Source: an uncultured Bacteroidales bacterium (GTDB lineage: Bacteria > Bacteroidota > Bacteroidia > Bacteroidales > UBA932). From it: 64,000 nucleotides of DNA. A model generated the notes under the pieces. The model was not told the origin of the DNA and made no database searches. It saw nothing but the letters and a program-made list of their open reading frames with translations. The translations under genes were made by a program, and so were the position numbers. Position 1 is the stretch's first letter. Each line of letters begins with the position of its first letter. The stretch is taken from contig CASEBV010000005.1 in assembly GCA_949286415.1 (NCBI GenBank), forward strand, positions 51,592-115,591, written 5' to 3'. This document shows, in pieces, positions 43,590 to 54,402 of the stretch.

Positions 43590-46500
43590 TTAGTCCAATG
43601 TCACTTTGAGTCCGAGTCCCCTGAGCTCGTGGAGCAATACATTGAGAGATTCAGGTATTCCAGGAGTCGGCATGAGGTCGCCCTTGACGATTGCCTCGTA
43701 TGCCTTTGACCTTCCTGTCACATCGTCAGACTTGACAGTAAGGATTTCCTGAAGTACATTGGATGCACCGAATGCTTCAAGTGCCCATACCTCCATTTCT
43801 CCGAACCTCTGTCCTCCGAACTGTGCCTTTCCTCCGAGAGGCTGCTGAGTGATGAGAGAGTAAGGTCCGATGGATCTTGCGTGCATCTTGTCGTCAACCA
43901 TGTGGCCGAGCTTGATCATATAGATGACACCTACAGTGGCAGGCTGGTCAAACCAGTCTCCGGTGCCTCCGTCACGCAGATATGTCTTTCCGAAGCGCGG
44001 CAGACCGGCCTTGTCGGTGTATGCACAGATGTCTTCCATGCTTGCTCCGTCGAAGATAGGGGTGCTGAACTTCAGTCCGAGTTCTTCTCCGGCCCATCCG
44101 AGGACGGTCTCATATATCTGTCCGAGGTTCATTCGTGACGGCACGCCGAGAGGGTTGAGCACTATGTCGACAGGAGTTCCGTCCTCAAGGAACGGCATGT
44201 CCTCGTCTCTTACCACTTTGGCTACGATACCCTTGTTTCCGTGGCGTCCTGCCATCTTGTCTCCTACGCGGATTTTTCTCTTCTTCGCTATGTAGACTTT
44301 GGCAAGCTGCATGACTCCGTTCGGGAGTTCATCACCTACTTTGATCTTGTCGAGAACTCTCTTATGCTTGGCTGCAAGTTCCTTGTAGGCAATGCAGTAG
44401 TTGTTGATGAGTTCACGGATCATTTCGTTGGTGTTCTTGTCCGAGGTCCACTTTGCAGAATTGATATTCTCGTAGTCGATGCCTTTGATGTCTGCAGCGG
44501 TGATATTCTTGCCCTTTGCAATGATTTCAACGCCATAGAGATCGCTGATGCCGGCGCTCTGCTTCCCTTCCGCGAGGACAGAGAGCTTTTCTATGAACTT
44601 TGCCCTCAGTGCTGCGGTTTTCTTGTTGAAGTCATCGTCGGCCATGTCTATCTTGGCTTTCTGGTCTGCCTTGGCTTCCTTTCTGTTGCTTTCTTTTGCA
44701 ACTTTTGAGTACAGGGCAGTGCCGATGACTGTGCCGCTGAGCGATGGAGTTGCCTTGAGTGAGGCATCCTTTACATCTCCGGCCTTGTCTCCGAAGATTG
44801 CCCTCAGGAGTTTCTCTTCAGGTGACGGATCGCTCTCTCCCTTAGGAGTGATTTTTCCGATCATGATGTCTCCCGGCTCAATGTGGGCTCCGATGCGGAT
44901 GATACCGTTCTCGTCGAGATTCTTCGTTGCATCCTCGCTGACATTCGGAATGTCGGAGGTAAGTTCCTCCATTCCGCGTTTGGTGTCACGGACTTCGGTT
45001 ATATATTCATCGACATGTACGGAAGTGAGGATATCCCAGCGGATCATCCTTTCCGAGAGAACAATGGCATCCTCATAGTTGTATCCTTTCCATGGCATGA
45101 ATGCTACCTTGAGGTTGCGGCCGAGTGCGAGTTCTCCGTTCTGTGTGGCATATCCTTCAGTCAGCACCTGTCCCTTTTCAACTTTGTCTCCCTTTCTGAC
45201 TACAGGCTTGAGAAGGATAGTGGTGCTCTGGTTTGTCCTCCTGTATATCGGAAGCTTGTATACTGTGACTTCAGGTGAGAAGCTTACGAACTTTTCGTCT
45301 TCAGTCCTGTCATATTTGACATGGATTTCATTTGCATCCACATATACGACTTCTCCGCTTCTTTCAGCTGTTATCTGTGTCCGGGAGTCAAGGCAGACTC
45401 TTTCTTCAAGGCCTGTTCCTACGATAGGGGACTCCGGATTGAGGAGCGGAACGGCCTGTCTCATCATGTTCGCACCCATGAGTGCGCGGTGAGCGTCGTC
45501 ATGCTCAAGGAACGGGATGAGGGAGGCTGCAACCGATGCAATCTGATTCGGGGCAACATCCATGAGATTTACCTCGTCTTTGGTCACTACCGGGAAGTCT
45601 GCACCGAGACGGCACTGTATCCTGTCCTCAAGAATGCTGCCGTCATTGCCGAGTTTCACATTGGCGAGAGAAATCATCTTGTTTTCTTCCTCCTCTGCGC
45701 TCATGTAGAGCCATCCGTTGTCGCTGAGATCCACTTTGCCGTTCTCCACCTTGCGGTATGGCGTCTCTATGAAGCCCAGGTCGCTGATTCTTGCATATAC
45801 GCAGAGTGAAGAAATAAGACCGATGTTAGGTCCTTCCGGAGTCTCGATAGGGCAGAGGCGTCCGTAATGCGTATAGTGCACGTCCCTGACCTCGAATCCT
45901 GCCCTGTCGCGGGAAAGTCCTCCCGGACCGAGTGCAGAAAGACGGCGCTTGTGGGTCATCTCGGCCAGCGGGTTGGTCTGGTCCATGAACTGTGACAGCT
46001 GGCTTGTCCCGAAGAATGAGTTGATTACCGATGAGAGTGTCTTCGCATTGATCAGGTCAATCGGCGAGAACTGCTCGCTGTCGCGCACATTCATTCTCTC
46101 CCTGATGGTCCTTGCCATTCTTGAGAGTCCCACGCTGAACTGGTTGGCAAGCTGTTCTCCGACCGTCCTGATGCGCCTGTTGCTCAGGTGGTCAATGTCA
46201 TCCACGATTGCCTTTGAGTTGATCAGCAGGATGAGGTATTTGATGATTTCTATGATATCAGTGTTCGTGAGCACACGGGTATCATCAGGAATCGAAAGAT
46301 TGAGCTTCTTGTTGAGGCGGTATCTTCCGACATCACCGAGGTCATATCTCTTCTCTGAGAAAAAGAGCTTGTCGATGACATCTCTTGCCGTAGCCTCATC
46401 AGGCGGTTCCGAATTTCTCAACTGTTTGTAGATATAGTTGATGGCTTCGGTTTCCGTATTTGTCGGGTCCTTCTGGAGAGTATTGTAGATGATAGCGTAT

Positions 46501-47411
46501 TCATTTACATTGGCCTCTTCCTTCTGAAGGAGAATTGTCTTTACATCTGTTTCCGCAAGTCTTGCGATGGTGTCCTCATTGAGGATTTCACCTCTCTCTA
46601 CTATCGGCGTTGTCCTTTCGACAGGGATTACCTCACCGGTATCTTCATCCACAAAGTCCTCAATCCAAGTCTTGAGCACTTTTGCCGCGAGTTTTCTCCC
46701 TTCGTTTTTCTTAAGGTTTTCCTGTGTTGCCTCAATTTCGTCGGCAAGACCGAAAATGTCAATGATGTCCTTGTCCCCGTTGTATCCGATGGCTCTGAGC
46801 AGGGTAGTGACCGGCAGCTTCTTCTTACGGTCAATGTACGCATACATGACATTGTTGATGTCAGTCGCGAATTCAATCCAAGAGCCTTTGAACGGGATTA
46901 TTCTGGCAGAATAGAGCTTCGTCCCGTTGGCGTGCAGACTCTGTCCGAAAAACACTCCCGGAGATCTGTGGAGCTGCGATACGATGATTCTTTCAGATCC
47001 GTTGATGACGAAGGTCCCTCCCGGGGTCATGTAAGGAATATTGCCGAGATATACATCCTGTACGCTGATGTCAAAGTCCTCGTGTTCAGGATCGCTGCAG
47101 GAAAGACGCAGCTTGGCTTTCAGCGGCACATTGTATGTCAGACCTCTCTCGAGACATTCATCTATTGAATACTGAGGCGGGTCGATGAAGTAGTCGATGA
47201 ACTCGAGCTTGTAATTGTTCCTTGTGTCCTCAATCGGAAATATCTCCTGGAATACCTTGTAGAGACCTTCATTTTTCCTGTTTTCAGGAGTTGTGTCAAG
47301 CTGGAAGAAGTCGCGGAATGATTTCAGCTGTACTTCAAGCAGGTCCGGATACTCAAGGAGAATTTTTGATGATGCGAAAGAAATTCGCTGTGTTTTGGTA
47401 TTTTGTGACAT
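43590..47411 (-). CDS. rpoB: DNA-directed RNA polymerase subunit beta
   Basis: The 1273-residue second-largest subunit. The rifampicin region reads [28 protein letters not shown] with the usual Asp, His and Ser residues, so no common resistance change is seen. [26 protein letters not shown] and the C-terminal [18 protein letters not shown] motif ([16 protein letters not shown]) are present. The gene lies between rplL and rpoC; an attenuator-like hairpin precedes it. Confidence 0.98.
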   Translation of the reverse strand: MSQNTKTQRISFASSKILLEYPDLLEVQLKSFRDFFQLDTTPENRKNEGLYKVFQEIFPIEDTRNNYKLEFIDYFIDPPQYSIDECLERGLTYNVPLKAKLRLSCSDPEHEDFDISVQDVYLGNIPYMTPGGTFVINGSERIIVSQLHRSPGVFFGQSLHANGTKLYSARIIPFKGSWIEFATDINNVMYAYIDRKKKLPVTTLLRAIGYNGDKDIIDIFGLADEIEATQENLKKNEGRKLAAKVLKTWIEDFVDEDTGEVIPVERTTPIVERGEILNEDTIARLAETDVKTILLQKEEANVNEYAIIYNTLQKDPTNTETEAINYIYKQLRNSEPPDEATARDVIDKLFFSEKRYDLGDVGRYRLNKKLNLSIPDDTRVLTNTDIIEIIKYLILLINSKAIVDDIDHLSNRRIRTVGEQLANQFSVGLSRMARTIRERMNVRDSEQFSPIDLINAKTLSSVINSFFGTSQLSQFMDQTNPLAEMTHKRRLSALGPGGLSRDRAGFEVRDVHYTHYGRLCPIETPEGPNIGLISSLCVYARISDLGFIETPYRKVENGKVDLSDNGWLYMSAEEEENKMISLANVKLGNDGSILEDRIQCRLGADFPVVTKDEVNLMDVAPNQIASVAASLIPFLEHDDAHRALMGANMMRQAVPLLNPESPIVGTGLEERVCLDSRTQITAERSGEVVYVDANEIHVKYDRTEDEKFVSFSPEVTVYKLPIYRRTNQSTTILLKPVVRKGDKVEKGQVLTEGYATQNGELALGRNLKVAFMPWKGYNYEDAIVLSERMIRWDILTSVHVDEYITEVRDTKRGMEELTSDIPNVSEDATKNLDENGIIRIGAHIEPGDIMIGKITPKGESDPSPEEKLLRAIFGDKAGDVKDASLKATPSLSGTVIGTALYSKVAKESNRKEAKADQKAKIDMADDDFNKKTAALRAKFIEKLSVLAEGKQSAGISDLYGVEIIAKGKNITAADIKGIDYENINSAKWTSDKNTNEMIRELINNYCIAYKELAAKHKRVLDKIKVGDELPNGVMQLAKVYIAKKRKIRVGDKMAGRHGNKGIVAKVVRDEDMPFLEDGTPVDIVLNPLGVPSRMNLGQIYETVLGWAGEELGLKFSTPIFDGASMEDICAYTDKAGLPRFGKTYLRDGGTGDWFDQPATVGVIYMIKLGHMVDDKMHARSIGPYSLITQQPLGGKAQFGGQRFGEMEVWALEAFGASNVLQEILTVKSDDVTGRSKAYEAIVKGDLMPTPGIPESLNVLLHELRGLGLKVTLD

Positions 47412-47449
47412 CTGTCTACCTTTAGTATAGAGAAAAACTTAAATACGAC

Positions 47450-47483
47450 AAAAAGGTTTAGGGTCTTTCATAGGCCCTAAACC
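47450..47483 (-). terminator. Attenuator-like hairpin between rplL and rpoB
   Basis: On the minus strand GGTTTAGGG pairs perfectly with CCCTAAACC around an 11-nt loop and is followed by five T. It lies inside the operon after rplL, where partial termination in other bacteria lowers rpoBC expression relative to ribosomal proteins. Confidence 0.8.
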
Positions 47484-47515
47484 TGAATTAGTTTCCCTTC
47501 CGGGGACGGTTGAAG

Positions 47516-47896
47516 TTATTTAACCTCAACTTCTGCTCCGGCTTCTTCGAGGGCAGCTTTGATCTGCTCAGCCTCAGCTTTGGATACTTTCTCCTTGACT
47601 ACAGCGTCCGGAGCCTTGTCAACGAGGTCTTTAGCCTCTTTGAGGCCGAGTCCTGTGATTTCTTTCACAGCCTTTACAACCTGAAGTTTAGCCTGACCTG
47701 CTGACTTGAGGAATACATTGAATTCTGTCTGCTCTGCAGCTGCAGCCTCTCCGGCTCCTGCTGCTGGGCCTGCTACTGCAACAGCAGCGGCTGCAGGTTC
47801 GATTCCATACTCATCCTTGAGGATCTGAGCCAGTTCCTGAACGTCTTTTACAGAAAGGTTTACCAACTCTTCTGCAAGTGCTTTAATATCTGCCAT
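47516..47896 (-). CDS. rplL: 50S ribosomal protein L7/L12
   Basis: The 126-residue stalk protein. The N-terminal dimerisation part ([20 protein letters not shown]), the Ala/Gly-rich hinge (residues 33-54) and the C-terminal factor-binding domain ([20 protein letters not shown]) are all present. It follows rplJ by 35 bp. Confidence 0.97.
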   Translation of the reverse strand: MADIKALAEELVNLSVKDVQELAQILKDEYGIEPAAAAVAVAGPAAGAGEAAAAEQTEFNVFLKSAGQAKLQVVKAVKEITGLGLKEAKDLVDKAPDAVVKEKVSKAEAEQIKAALEEAGAEVEVK

Positions 47897-47931
47897 AATT
47901 GTATTTATTTAGTTTGTTATTATTTGTTTGC

Positions 47932-48456
47932 TTATTCTCTCTCTGAAAGAGTCTTGACGATGCCTGCGAGTTTGCCGCCTGCAGACTGGAGTGCGGATAT
48001 GACATTGCGTGCCGGTGACTGGAGAAGACCGATGATGTCTCCGATGAGTTCCTCACGGGACTTGATGTCGCAGAGTTCTCCGAGTTTGTCAGCGCCGACA
48101 AATGCGCATTCCTGTACGTATGCTCCTTTCAGAGCCGGCTTCTCTGCCCCGTCATCAGCGTATTTCTTGATGAGCTTTGCGGGAGCATTCGGAGTCGTTG
48201 TATACATTACAGCTGTCGGGCCTTCAAGAACAGGGAAGAGGGCAGTAACCTCCTCATTGTTCATGTCCTTGAGCACTTTGTGGAGGAGAGTATTCTTTAC
48301 TACTACGAGCTTGATACCCTTTTCAAAGCAGTCACGACGAAGTTTTGTCGTCTGTTCAGCATTCAGTCCGGAAATATCCGTGATATAGAAATTGGGAGTT
48401 TCCTGGATTTGTGCTGCTATAGATTCAATTATCTGGGCTTTGTCTTCTTTTCTCAT
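47932..48456 (-). CDS. rplJ: 50S ribosomal protein L10
   Basis: The 174-residue base of the L7/L12 stalk; starts MRKEDKAQIIESIAAQIQ and contains LRRDCFEKGIKLVVVKNTLL. Only 14 bp separate it from rplA, so an L10-leader regulatory RNA of the usual kind cannot be located directly upstream. Confidence 0.96.
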   Translation of the reverse strand: MRKEDKAQIIESIAAQIQETPNFYITDISGLNAEQTTKLRRDCFEKGIKLVVVKNTLLHKVLKDMNNEEVTALFPVLEGPTAVMYTTTPNAPAKLIKKYADDGAEKPALKGAYVQECAFVGADKLGELCDIKSREELIGDIIGLLQSPARNVISALQSAGGKLAGIVKTLSERE

Positions 48457-48470
48457 AACATTGAATTTAA

Positions 48471-49172
48471 TTATTCAGCACTACCGAATGATTTGATGTC
48501 GACTCTTACGCCTGGACTCATTGTCGTACAGATTGAAACGCCTTTAAGGTAAGTTCCCTTAAGAGTCTGTGGCTTCAGCTTCATGATGGCTGAAAGCAGT
48601 TCCTGTGCGTTCTCAAATATCTGCTGGGCAGTGAATGATGCTTTGCCTATCGCTGCATGAACGATTCCTGTCTTGTCAACTTTGAAGTCAATCTTACCTG
48701 CCTTTACCTCTTTCACGGCCTTGCCGATTTCCATTGTGACTGTTCCGGTCTTAGGGTTTGGCATGAGACCTCTCGGTCCGAGGATTCGTCCGATTGCACC
48801 GACTTTCGCCATTACTGATGGTGTACAGATGATGACGTCAACATCCGTCCATCCGCCTTTGATCTTGTCGATGAACTCGTCAAGTCCGACGAAATCCGCT
48901 CCGGCTTCCTTTGCTTCAGTCTCCTTGTCAGGAGTACAGAGCACGAGGACTCTGGTCTGCTTACCTGTTCCGTTCGGAAGTGTAACCACGCCGCGGACCA
49001 TCTGGTTGGCTTTTCTCGGATCCACTCCGAGGTTTACAGAAAGTTCTACTGAAGCATCAAATTTTGTGAAAGTGATATCCTTGACAACTTCACATGCCTC
49101 GGCAAGCTTGTATTCTTTGGCCGCATCGTATTTGGCCATCACCATTTTCTGGTTTTTTGTAAGTTTACTCAT
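48471..49172 (-). CDS. rplA: 50S ribosomal protein L1
   Basis: The 233-residue L1 protein with [36 protein letters not shown] and [13 protein letters not shown], all conserved. It binds 23S rRNA at the E-site stalk and represses the L11 operon in other bacteria. Confidence 0.97.
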   Translation of the reverse strand: MSKLTKNQKMVMAKYDAAKEYKLAEACEVVKDITFTKFDASVELSVNLGVDPRKANQMVRGVVTLPNGTGKQTRVLVLCTPDKETEAKEAGADFVGLDEFIDKIKGGWTDVDVIICTPSVMAKVGAIGRILGPRGLMPNPKTGTVTMEIGKAVKEVKAGKIDFKVDKTGIVHAAIGKASFTAQQIFENAQELLSAIMKLKPQTLKGTYLKGVSICTTMSPGVRVDIKSFGSAE

Positions 49173-49186
49173 TTCGCGTGTGATTT

Positions 49187-49630
49187 TTAGATGTCAGCGG
49201 GAAATTCTCCCTCAACTTTGATACCCATGCTTCTTGCAGTCCCTGCAACCATTGTCATTGCTGACTTGAGAGTGAAAGCATTCATGTCCGGCATTTTGGT
49301 TTCGGCGATTGCCTTCACCTGATCCCAAGTGACAGTGGCTACTTTCTTTCTGTTCGGTTCATCTGAACCCTTGGAAATCTTGGCGGCTTCCTTCAGCTGC
49401 ACGGCAACAGGCGGTTGTTTGATCTCAAAAGAGAATGACTTGTCGCTGTAGACGGTAATTACTACAGGCAAGACTTTTCCGGCGCTGTCCTGGGTGCGGG
49501 CATTGAACTGCTTGCAGAAATCCATTATGTTAAGTCCCTTTGAACCGAGGGCCGGTCCTACAGGAGGTGATGGATTGGCTGCGCCACCTTTGATCTGGAG
49601 TTTGATGAATCCGGTAACTTCTTTTGCCAT
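49187..49630 (-). CDS. rplK: 50S ribosomal protein L11
   Basis: The 147-residue L11 protein ([38 protein letters not shown]), a binding site for thiopeptides and elongation factors on the ribosome. Starts 8 bp after nusG. Confidence 0.97.
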   Translation of the reverse strand: MAKEVTGFIKLQIKGGAANPSPPVGPALGSKGLNIMDFCKQFNARTQDSAGKVLPVVITVYSDKSFSFEIKQPPVAVQLKEAAKISKGSDEPNRKKVATVTWDQVKAIAETKMPDMNAFTLKSAMTMVAGTARSMGIKVEGEFPADI

Positions 49631-49638
49631 AATTTTGA

Positions 49639-50223
49639 TTATTCTTTAGTTACTTGCGTAAAGTTGAGCTCGAGCAGAGTCTTTCTGCCGAATATCACAA
49701 CCATCACTTTGAGTTTGCTTCTGTCTTCGACTATCTCTTCAACTGTACCGTCGAAACCGCTGAACGGACCGTCTGTAATCTTTACAGCCTCGCCGACAGT
49801 GTAGTCCACGATTGTTTCTCCTTCGCTGTCCGCAACTTCATCGTGCTCTCCGAGTATTCTCTTCACTTCAGAATCCCTGAGTGGAATAGGAATCTTCTCT
49901 TCCTGAACTTTTCCGTTGCTTCTGCTGACTTCGCGTTTTTCTGTAAGGAAGCCGGACATGTGCGGAACTTCATTTCTGATGATATATTGAAGCTCGCCCG
50001 TAAGCTCCGCTTCAATCAGCACATATCCAGGATAGAACAACCTTTCCGAGCAGTATCTTTTCCCGTCACGGATTTTGTATACTTTCTCGGTAGGAACCAG
50101 AACCTGAGACACAAGATCCTGAAGACCATATCTCTCAATTTCCTTTTCGAGGTACTCTTTGGCTTTCTTTTCCTTTCCTCCTGCCGCTCTGAGTACATAC
50201 CATTTTTTGTTGCTTTCGCTCAT
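49639..50223 (-). CDS. nusG: Transcription termination/antitermination factor NusG
   Basis: A 194-residue NusG with the N-terminal NGN domain ([32 protein letters not shown]) and a C-terminal KOW domain ([20 protein letters not shown]). It couples RNA polymerase to ribosomes or Rho. A region of about 30 residues between the domains (residues about 85-125, [17 protein letters not shown]) is somewhat longer than in E. coli, as is common in Bacteroidota. It lies 13 bp after secE. Confidence 0.96.
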   Translation of the reverse strand: MSESNKKWYVLRAAGGKEKKAKEYLEKEIERYGLQDLVSQVLVPTEKVYKIRDGKRYCSERLFYPGYVLIEAELTGELQYIIRNEVPHMSGFLTEKREVSRSNGKVQEEKIPIPLRDSEVKRILGEHDEVADSEGETIVDYTVGEAVKITDGPFSGFDGTVEEIVEDRSKLKVMVVIFGRKTLLELNFTQVTKE

Positions 50224-50236
50224 AGATGCACTCGTA

Positions 50237-50425
50237 TTATAATGTATAGATGGCAGACATCAGATTCTGGAAAGCGTAATCCATGATGAAGATGACTACA
50301 GCGAAAATCACAGAAGCCACCATTACGAGAATGGCAGAACTCTGCAATTTGTCCCATGTCGGCCATGAAACCTTATTGGTCATCTCAGAATAGGACTCCT
50401 TAAGATAGTTTATGAATCTTCTCAT
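50237..50425 (-). CDS. secE: Preprotein translocase subunit SecE
   Basis: A 62-residue inner-membrane protein with a short amphipathic N-terminus (FINYLKESYSEMTNKVSWPTW) and a single membrane helix (SAILVMVASVIFAVVIFIMD). The one-helix form is usual outside enterobacteria. It sits in the standard place before nusG. Confidence 0.95.
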   Translation of the reverse strand: MRRFINYLKESYSEMTNKVSWPTWDKLQSSAILVMVASVIFAVVIFIMDYAFQNLMSAIYTL

Positions 50426-50509
50426 CTTTACTTTTAATGGATGCCAATCGTTGGAAGCTTGCTATGGCATCTGTTAAACAATTACCAAATCGTAACCTTT
50501 GATATTTTG

Positions 50510-50580
50510 CAGGGGAAGCAGGATTCGAACCCACATCGACGGTTTTGGAGACCGCTGAACTACCCTTGTTCTATTCCCCT
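50510..50580 (-). tRNA. trpT: tRNA-Trp (CCA anticodon)
   Basis: The minus strand folds into a cloverleaf: acceptor AGGGGAA/TTCCCCT, anticodon arm CGGTCTCCAAAACCG with CCA, T-arm GGTTCGAATCC, discriminator G. It lies between secE and tuf, the standard place in this phylum. Confidence 0.95.
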
Positions 50581-50608
50581 AAAAATGGGGGACGTGTGGA
50601 CATCCCCC
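50581..50608 (-). terminator. Hairpin between tuf and tRNA-Trp
   Basis: On the minus strand GGGGGA (50608-50603) pairs with TCCCCC (50592-50587), followed by ATTTTT, directly before the tRNA. It may end part of the tuf transcript or help tRNA processing. Confidence 0.7.
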
Positions 50609-50629
50609 TTAATTATATCCTGAAACTGA

Positions 50630-51817
50630 TTATTCAAGAATCTTGGTTACCTGTCCTGCACCTACTGTACGTCCACCTTCGCGGATTGCGAAACGGAGAC
50701 CTTCATTAAGTGCTACCGGGTAGATGAGGTCAACTGTGATAGTCACGTTGTCGCCCGGCATAACCATCTCAACTCCCTCCGGAAGAGCAATCTCTCCAGT
50801 GATGTCAAGAGTACGGATGAAGAACTGCGGACGGTAGTGGTTGTGGAATGGAGTATGACGGCCACCTTCGTCTTTCTTCAGCACGTAAATCTCAGCCTGG
50901 AATTTCTGGTGCGGATGGATAGTGCCTGGCTTGGCAAGTACCTGTCCTCTCTTGATTTCCTTCTTGTCGATACCGCGGAGGAGAAGACCTACATTGTCAC
51001 CTGCCTCACCTTCGTCAAGAATCTTGCGGAACATCTCGACACCTGTAACGGTAGTCTTCTTAGGCTCTTCGCCGAGACCTACGATTTCAACCTCGTCGCC
51101 AGTGTGGATGACACCGGTCTCAACACGGCCTGTGGCAACTGTACCACGTCCTGTGATTGAGAAGATATCCTCGATTGGCATAAGGAACGGCTTCTCGTTG
51201 TCCCTTGGAGGAATTGGAATATAATCGTCAACTGCATCCATGAGCTCCATGACCTTTGCCTCATACTGTGGGTCACCGTTAAGTGCACCGAGGGCAGAAC
51301 CACGGATTACCGGAGCGTTGTCACCGTCGAAGTTATAGAAAGTAAGGAGGTCACGAACTTCCATCTCAACGAGGTCAAGCATCTCAGGATCGTCAACAAG
51401 GTCAACCTTGTTAAGGAAAACGACGATTCTCGGAACGTTTACCTGACGGGCGAGAAGGATGTGCTCACGAGTCTGAGGCATAGGACCGTCAGTTGCTGCA
51501 ACTACGAGGATTGCACCGTCCATCTGTGCGGCACCTGTTACCATGTTCTTCACATAGTCGGCGTGGCCCGGGCAGTCAACGTGTGCATAGTGACGCTTTG
51601 CTGTCTGATACTCTACGTGTGCAGTATTGATAGTAATACCACGCTCTTTCTCTTCAGGAGCATTGTCGATTGAGTCAAATGAACGCAGCTCTGAAAGACC
51701 CTGCTTTGCAAGTACTGTAGTGATTGCTGCAGTCAGAGTAGTCTTACCGTGGTCAACATGGCCGATAGTACCGATGTTAACGTGCGGTTTGTCTCTTTTA
51801 AAGGTTTCTTTAGCCAT
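50630..51817 (-). CDS. tuf: Elongation factor Tu
   Basis: A 395-residue GTPase that carries aminoacyl-tRNA to the ribosome. GTP motifs [22 protein letters not shown] and NKVD are intact, as is the kirromycin-region end of domain III ([11 protein letters not shown]). It lies between tRNA-Thr(GGT) and tRNA-Trp, probably co-transcribed with the upstream tRNAs. Confidence 0.98.
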   Translation of the reverse strand: MAKETFKRDKPHVNIGTIGHVDHGKTTLTAAITTVLAKQGLSELRSFDSIDNAPEEKERGITINTAHVEYQTAKRHYAHVDCPGHADYVKNMVTGAAQMDGAILVVAATDGPMPQTREHILLARQVNVPRIVVFLNKVDLVDDPEMLDLVEMEVRDLLTFYNFDGDNAPVIRGSALGALNGDPQYEAKVMELMDAVDDYIPIPPRDNEKPFLMPIEDIFSITGRGTVATGRVETGVIHTGDEVEIVGLGEEPKKTTVTGVEMFRKILDEGEAGDNVGLLLRGIDKKEIKRGQVLAKPGTIHPHQKFQAEIYVLKKDEGGRHTPFHNHYRPQFFIRTLDITGEIALPEGVEMVMPGDNVTITVDLIYPVALNEGLRFAIREGGRTVGAGQVTKILE

Positions 51818-51860
51818 AATCTAGTATTTTAATTGAGTATTATATACACAAAAAAAGCAG

Positions 51861-51932
51861 AGCCGGTGATGAGATTTGAACTCATGACCTCTTCCTTACC
51901 AAGGAAGCGCTCTACCCCTGAGCTACACTGGC
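51861..51932 (-). tRNA. thrT: tRNA-Thr (GGT anticodon)
   Basis: Cloverleaf on the minus strand starting GCCAGTGTAGCTCAG, anticodon arm CTTCC-TTGGTAA-GGAAG with GGT, T-arm AGTTCAAATCT. One acceptor pair (fourth position) is an A.C mismatch by eye. Confidence 0.93.
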
Positions 51933-51950
51933 GTAGTGTTTATGTTTTTG

Positions 51951-52023
51951 AGCGGAAGACGAGGTTCGAACCCGCGACCCTTAGCTTGGAAGGCTAATGC
52001 TCTACCAACTGAGCTACTTCCGC
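51951..52023 (-). tRNA. glyT: tRNA-Gly (TCC anticodon)
   Basis: Cloverleaf with acceptor GCGGAAG/CTTCCGC, D-arm AGCTCAGTTGGTAGAGC, anticodon arm TTAGC-CTTCCAA-GCTAA with TCC, and T-arm CGGGTTCGAACCTCG (by eye). Confidence 0.94.
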
Positions 52024-52035
52024 ATTTCCTTGTTC

Positions 52036-52054
52036 CTTTCGGGCGACTTCGGCG
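52036..52054 (+). repeat. 19-nt direct repeat between tRNA genes, copy 1
   Basis: CTTTCGGGCGACTTCGGCG, identical to 52167-52185. Both copies are spacers that flank the Tyr-side of the tRNA cluster; the intervening 110 bp contain no gene. Confidence 0.8.
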
Positions 52055-52166
52055 TTGGACTTCGCATCTTCGGTCTGTCGTTTACGGAAGTAAACTCCTT
52101 CCCTCATCGCTTGTCCGCCTTGAATTCATCCCGAAATAAACTTCGGACCCCTTTGTCACAATGTTT

Positions 52167-52185
52167 CTTTCGGGCGACTTCGGCG
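52167..52185 (+). repeat. 19-nt direct repeat between tRNA genes, copy 2
   Basis: Identical to 52036-52054, same orientation. It ends 10 bp before the 3' end of tRNA-Tyr (read on the plus strand). Confidence 0.8.
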
Positions 52186-52194
52186 CCTGAATTG

Positions 52195-52277
52195 TGGGAG
52201 AAGATGGATTCGAACCACCGAAGGTATAAACCAGCAGATTTACAGTCTGCCCCATTTGGCCACTCTGGTATTCTCCC
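52195..52277 (-). tRNA. tyrT: tRNA-Tyr (GTA anticodon)
   Basis: An 83-nt class II tRNA with a long variable arm; acceptor GGGAGAA/TTCTCCC, anticodon loop CTGTAAA with GTA, T-arm GGTTCGAATCC, discriminator A. Confidence 0.95.
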
Positions 52278-52343
52278 GTTTTATGTTTCTTTTCCGCGAT
52301 GACTTCGTCCTCAGGAAAATCAACTTCTAAATTCAAAAAACTG

Positions 52344-52417
52344 AGCCGATGGAGGGAATCGAACCCACGACCCCGAGATTACAAATCACGTGCTCTGGCC
52401 AACTGAGCTACATCGGC
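52344..52417 (-). tRNA. thrU: tRNA-Thr (TGT anticodon)
   Basis: Cloverleaf starting GCCGATGTAGCTCAG with anticodon loop TTTGTAA (TGT) and T-arm GTGGGTTCGATTCCC. The anticodon stem CGTGA/TCTCG has one T.T mismatch by eye. It is the first gene of the tRNA-tuf transcript. Confidence 0.92.
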
Positions 52418-52455
52418 ATTTCCTTTCTTGGCCGTATGTTTTCCGAAAGGGATTG

Positions 52456-52487
52456 CAAAGATAGATATTAATTCGGACTTTCCAAAA
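52456..52487 (-). promoter_or_regulatory. Promoter of the tRNA-tuf-rpo block
   Basis: On the minus strand TTTTGG is followed after 19 bp (counted from TTG) by TATCTTTG, a near-ideal Bacteroidota promoter. It lies about 40 bp upstream of tRNA-Thr(TGT). Confidence 0.75.
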
Positions 52488-52505
52488 CTTTTTAATCTTT
52501 TGTAT

Positions 52506-54398
52506 TTATTTTTTGAAATCCTCCGCCATTTCCTCTTCAATGGTTTTCCGGATGTTCTCTTTGCTGAGTCCGCATTCTTCCCGGAGTTCCTGCTGCGTGC
52601 CTTGGCTTATGAATCTGTCAGGGATTCCTATCCCGCGGATTCTTGTCATTTTTCCTTTTTCTGCTGCGTATTCGCATACCGCTCCGTAGACTCCGCCGGC
52701 AAGGCTTCCGTCCTCGATTGTGATTATGCTCCGGAATTCAGAGAGTATTCTCTCCATCATCTCAGTGTCAAGCGGCTTTATATACCTTATATTATATACA
52801 GCTGGTCCGGTGCCGTTTGTCTCCTTGTATTCTGCAGCTGCCTCTGCAGCCCTGTTCACTACGGGGCCGACCCCGATTATTGCGACTTTTTCCCCGTCTG
52901 CAATCATCTCGCTTTTTCCCTTTTCCAGCAGACGGAATTCTGCATTTCTCCAGTCCAGTCCTTCGCCGTAGCCTCTCGGGTATCGGATTATGAATGGTCC
53001 CTCTTCTGCAAGAGAGGCTGTATACATCAGATTTTTGAGTTCTATCTCATCCTTTGGCGCCGCTATTATTGTGTCCGGAATGCAGCGGTAGGCATTTATG
53101 TCAAAGTTGCCGTGGTGCGTGGCCCCGTCTTCCCCTACCAGTCCGCTGCGGTCAAGGCACAGTACTACACCTAATTTCTGAAGTGCCACGTCATGGATAA
53201 TCTGGTCGTATGCTCTCTGGGAAAATGACGAGTATATGTTACAGAACGGTTTCATGCCTCCGGCGGCCAGGCCTGCCGAGAATGTGACAGCGTGTTCCTC
53301 TGCTATGCCCACGTCGAAGAATCTGTCCGGCATTTCTTTGGCAAGGATATTCATGCCGCATCCGGAAGCCATTGCCGGTGTCACTCCCACTATTCTCTTG
53401 TCCTTGCGGGCCAGTTCCAGGAGAACTTCCCCGAAAACATCCTGATATCTGCTGACTCCGGGCTTGGAGGGCATGAGGCGTTTCCCCGTGACCGGGTCGA
53501 ACATGCCCGGGGCATGCCAGATCGTCTGGTCTTCCTCTGCCGGTGCATATCCTTTCCCCTTGGTCGTGATGGTATGGAGGATTCTCGGACCCTTCATGTC
53601 CTTGAGCCTGGCGAGTGCATCTATTGTCTGTCTGATATCATTCCCGTCTATCGGACCGAAGTAGCGGAAGCCGAGGGCCTCGAACAGCGCCCCGCCGGAG
53701 TCATGGACCAGATGTGATTTGGTCGTGACGACGAAATTCTGGATCAGTTCCCGGAACTTTCCTTCACCGATCATGTCCCATACACTCTTTTTCAATCTGT
53801 TGTAGCCCGGATGGGTGGTGAGTTTGAGAAGATGTTCGTGTATGCCTCCGATATTCTTGTCGATGGATATGTTGTTGTCATTGATTATGACAAGAATATC
53901 CGTTTTGCTGATGCCCGCGTTGTTGATTCCTTCAAAGGCAAGGCCGCCCGAAAGTGCTCCGTCGCCTATGAGCGCAACTGTCTTCCTGTTGTTTCCTTCC
54001 ATCTCCGCCGCCTTGGCGAGTCCGAGTGCCGCCGAGATGGATGTGGAGGAGTGTCCGGCCCCGAATACATCGTAGATGCTTTCCGCTCTTCTTGTGAATC
54101 CGCTGATTCCGTCTTTCTTGCGGTTTTTTCTGAAAAGTTCGCGCCTTCCTGTCAGGATTTTGTGCGCATATGACTGATGTCCTACGTCAAAGACGATATT
54201 GTCATTGGGCGTATCATAGATATAATGCATGGCCACGATGAGTTCGACTGCGCCTAAACTTGAGCCGAGATGTCCCGGGTTGGTCGCGCAGCAGTCAATC
54301 ATGTAGTCCCTGATTTCTGCGCACAGGGCCTTGAGGTCTTCAATGCTGAGTCCCTTTATGTCCGAAGGGGAATTGATTTTTTCAAGGAGTCTGTACAT
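52506..54398 (-). CDS. dxs: 1-deoxy-D-xylulose-5-phosphate synthase
   Basis: A 630-residue thiamine-diphosphate enzyme making DXP from pyruvate and glyceraldehyde 3-phosphate, the entry step of the MEP isoprenoid pathway. FDVGHQSYAHKILTGR, the ThDP-binding GDGALSGGLAFEGINN, and AEEHAVTFSAGLAAGGMKPF with the catalytic Glu are present. It lies 4 bp after an MFS gene on the same strand. Its cofactor is the end product of the thiamine genes at 5956-8082, though DXP itself is not needed by a Thi4 thiazole route. Confidence 0.97.
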   Translation of the reverse strand: MYRLLEKINSPSDIKGLSIEDLKALCAEIRDYMIDCCATNPGHLGSSLGAVELIVAMHYIYDTPNDNIVFDVGHQSYAHKILTGRRELFRKNRKKDGISGFTRRAESIYDVFGAGHSSTSISAALGLAKAAEMEGNNRKTVALIGDGALSGGLAFEGINNAGISKTDILVIINDNNISIDKNIGGIHEHLLKLTTHPGYNRLKKSVWDMIGEGKFRELIQNFVVTTKSHLVHDSGGALFEALGFRYFGPIDGNDIRQTIDALARLKDMKGPRILHTITTKGKGYAPAEEDQTIWHAPGMFDPVTGKRLMPSKPGVSRYQDVFGEVLLELARKDKRIVGVTPAMASGCGMNILAKEMPDRFFDVGIAEEHAVTFSAGLAAGGMKPFCNIYSSFSQRAYDQIIHDVALQKLGVVLCLDRSGLVGEDGATHHGNFDINAYRCIPDTIIAAPKDEIELKNLMYTASLAEEGPFIIRYPRGYGEGLDWRNAEFRLLEKGKSEMIADGEKVAIIGVGPVVNRAAEAAAEYKETNGTGPAVYNIRYIKPLDTEMMERILSEFRSIITIEDGSLAGGVYGAVCEYAAEKGKMTRIRGIGIPDRFISQGTQQELREECGLSKENIRKTIEEEMAEDFKK

Positions 54399-54402
54399 TA
54401 TC

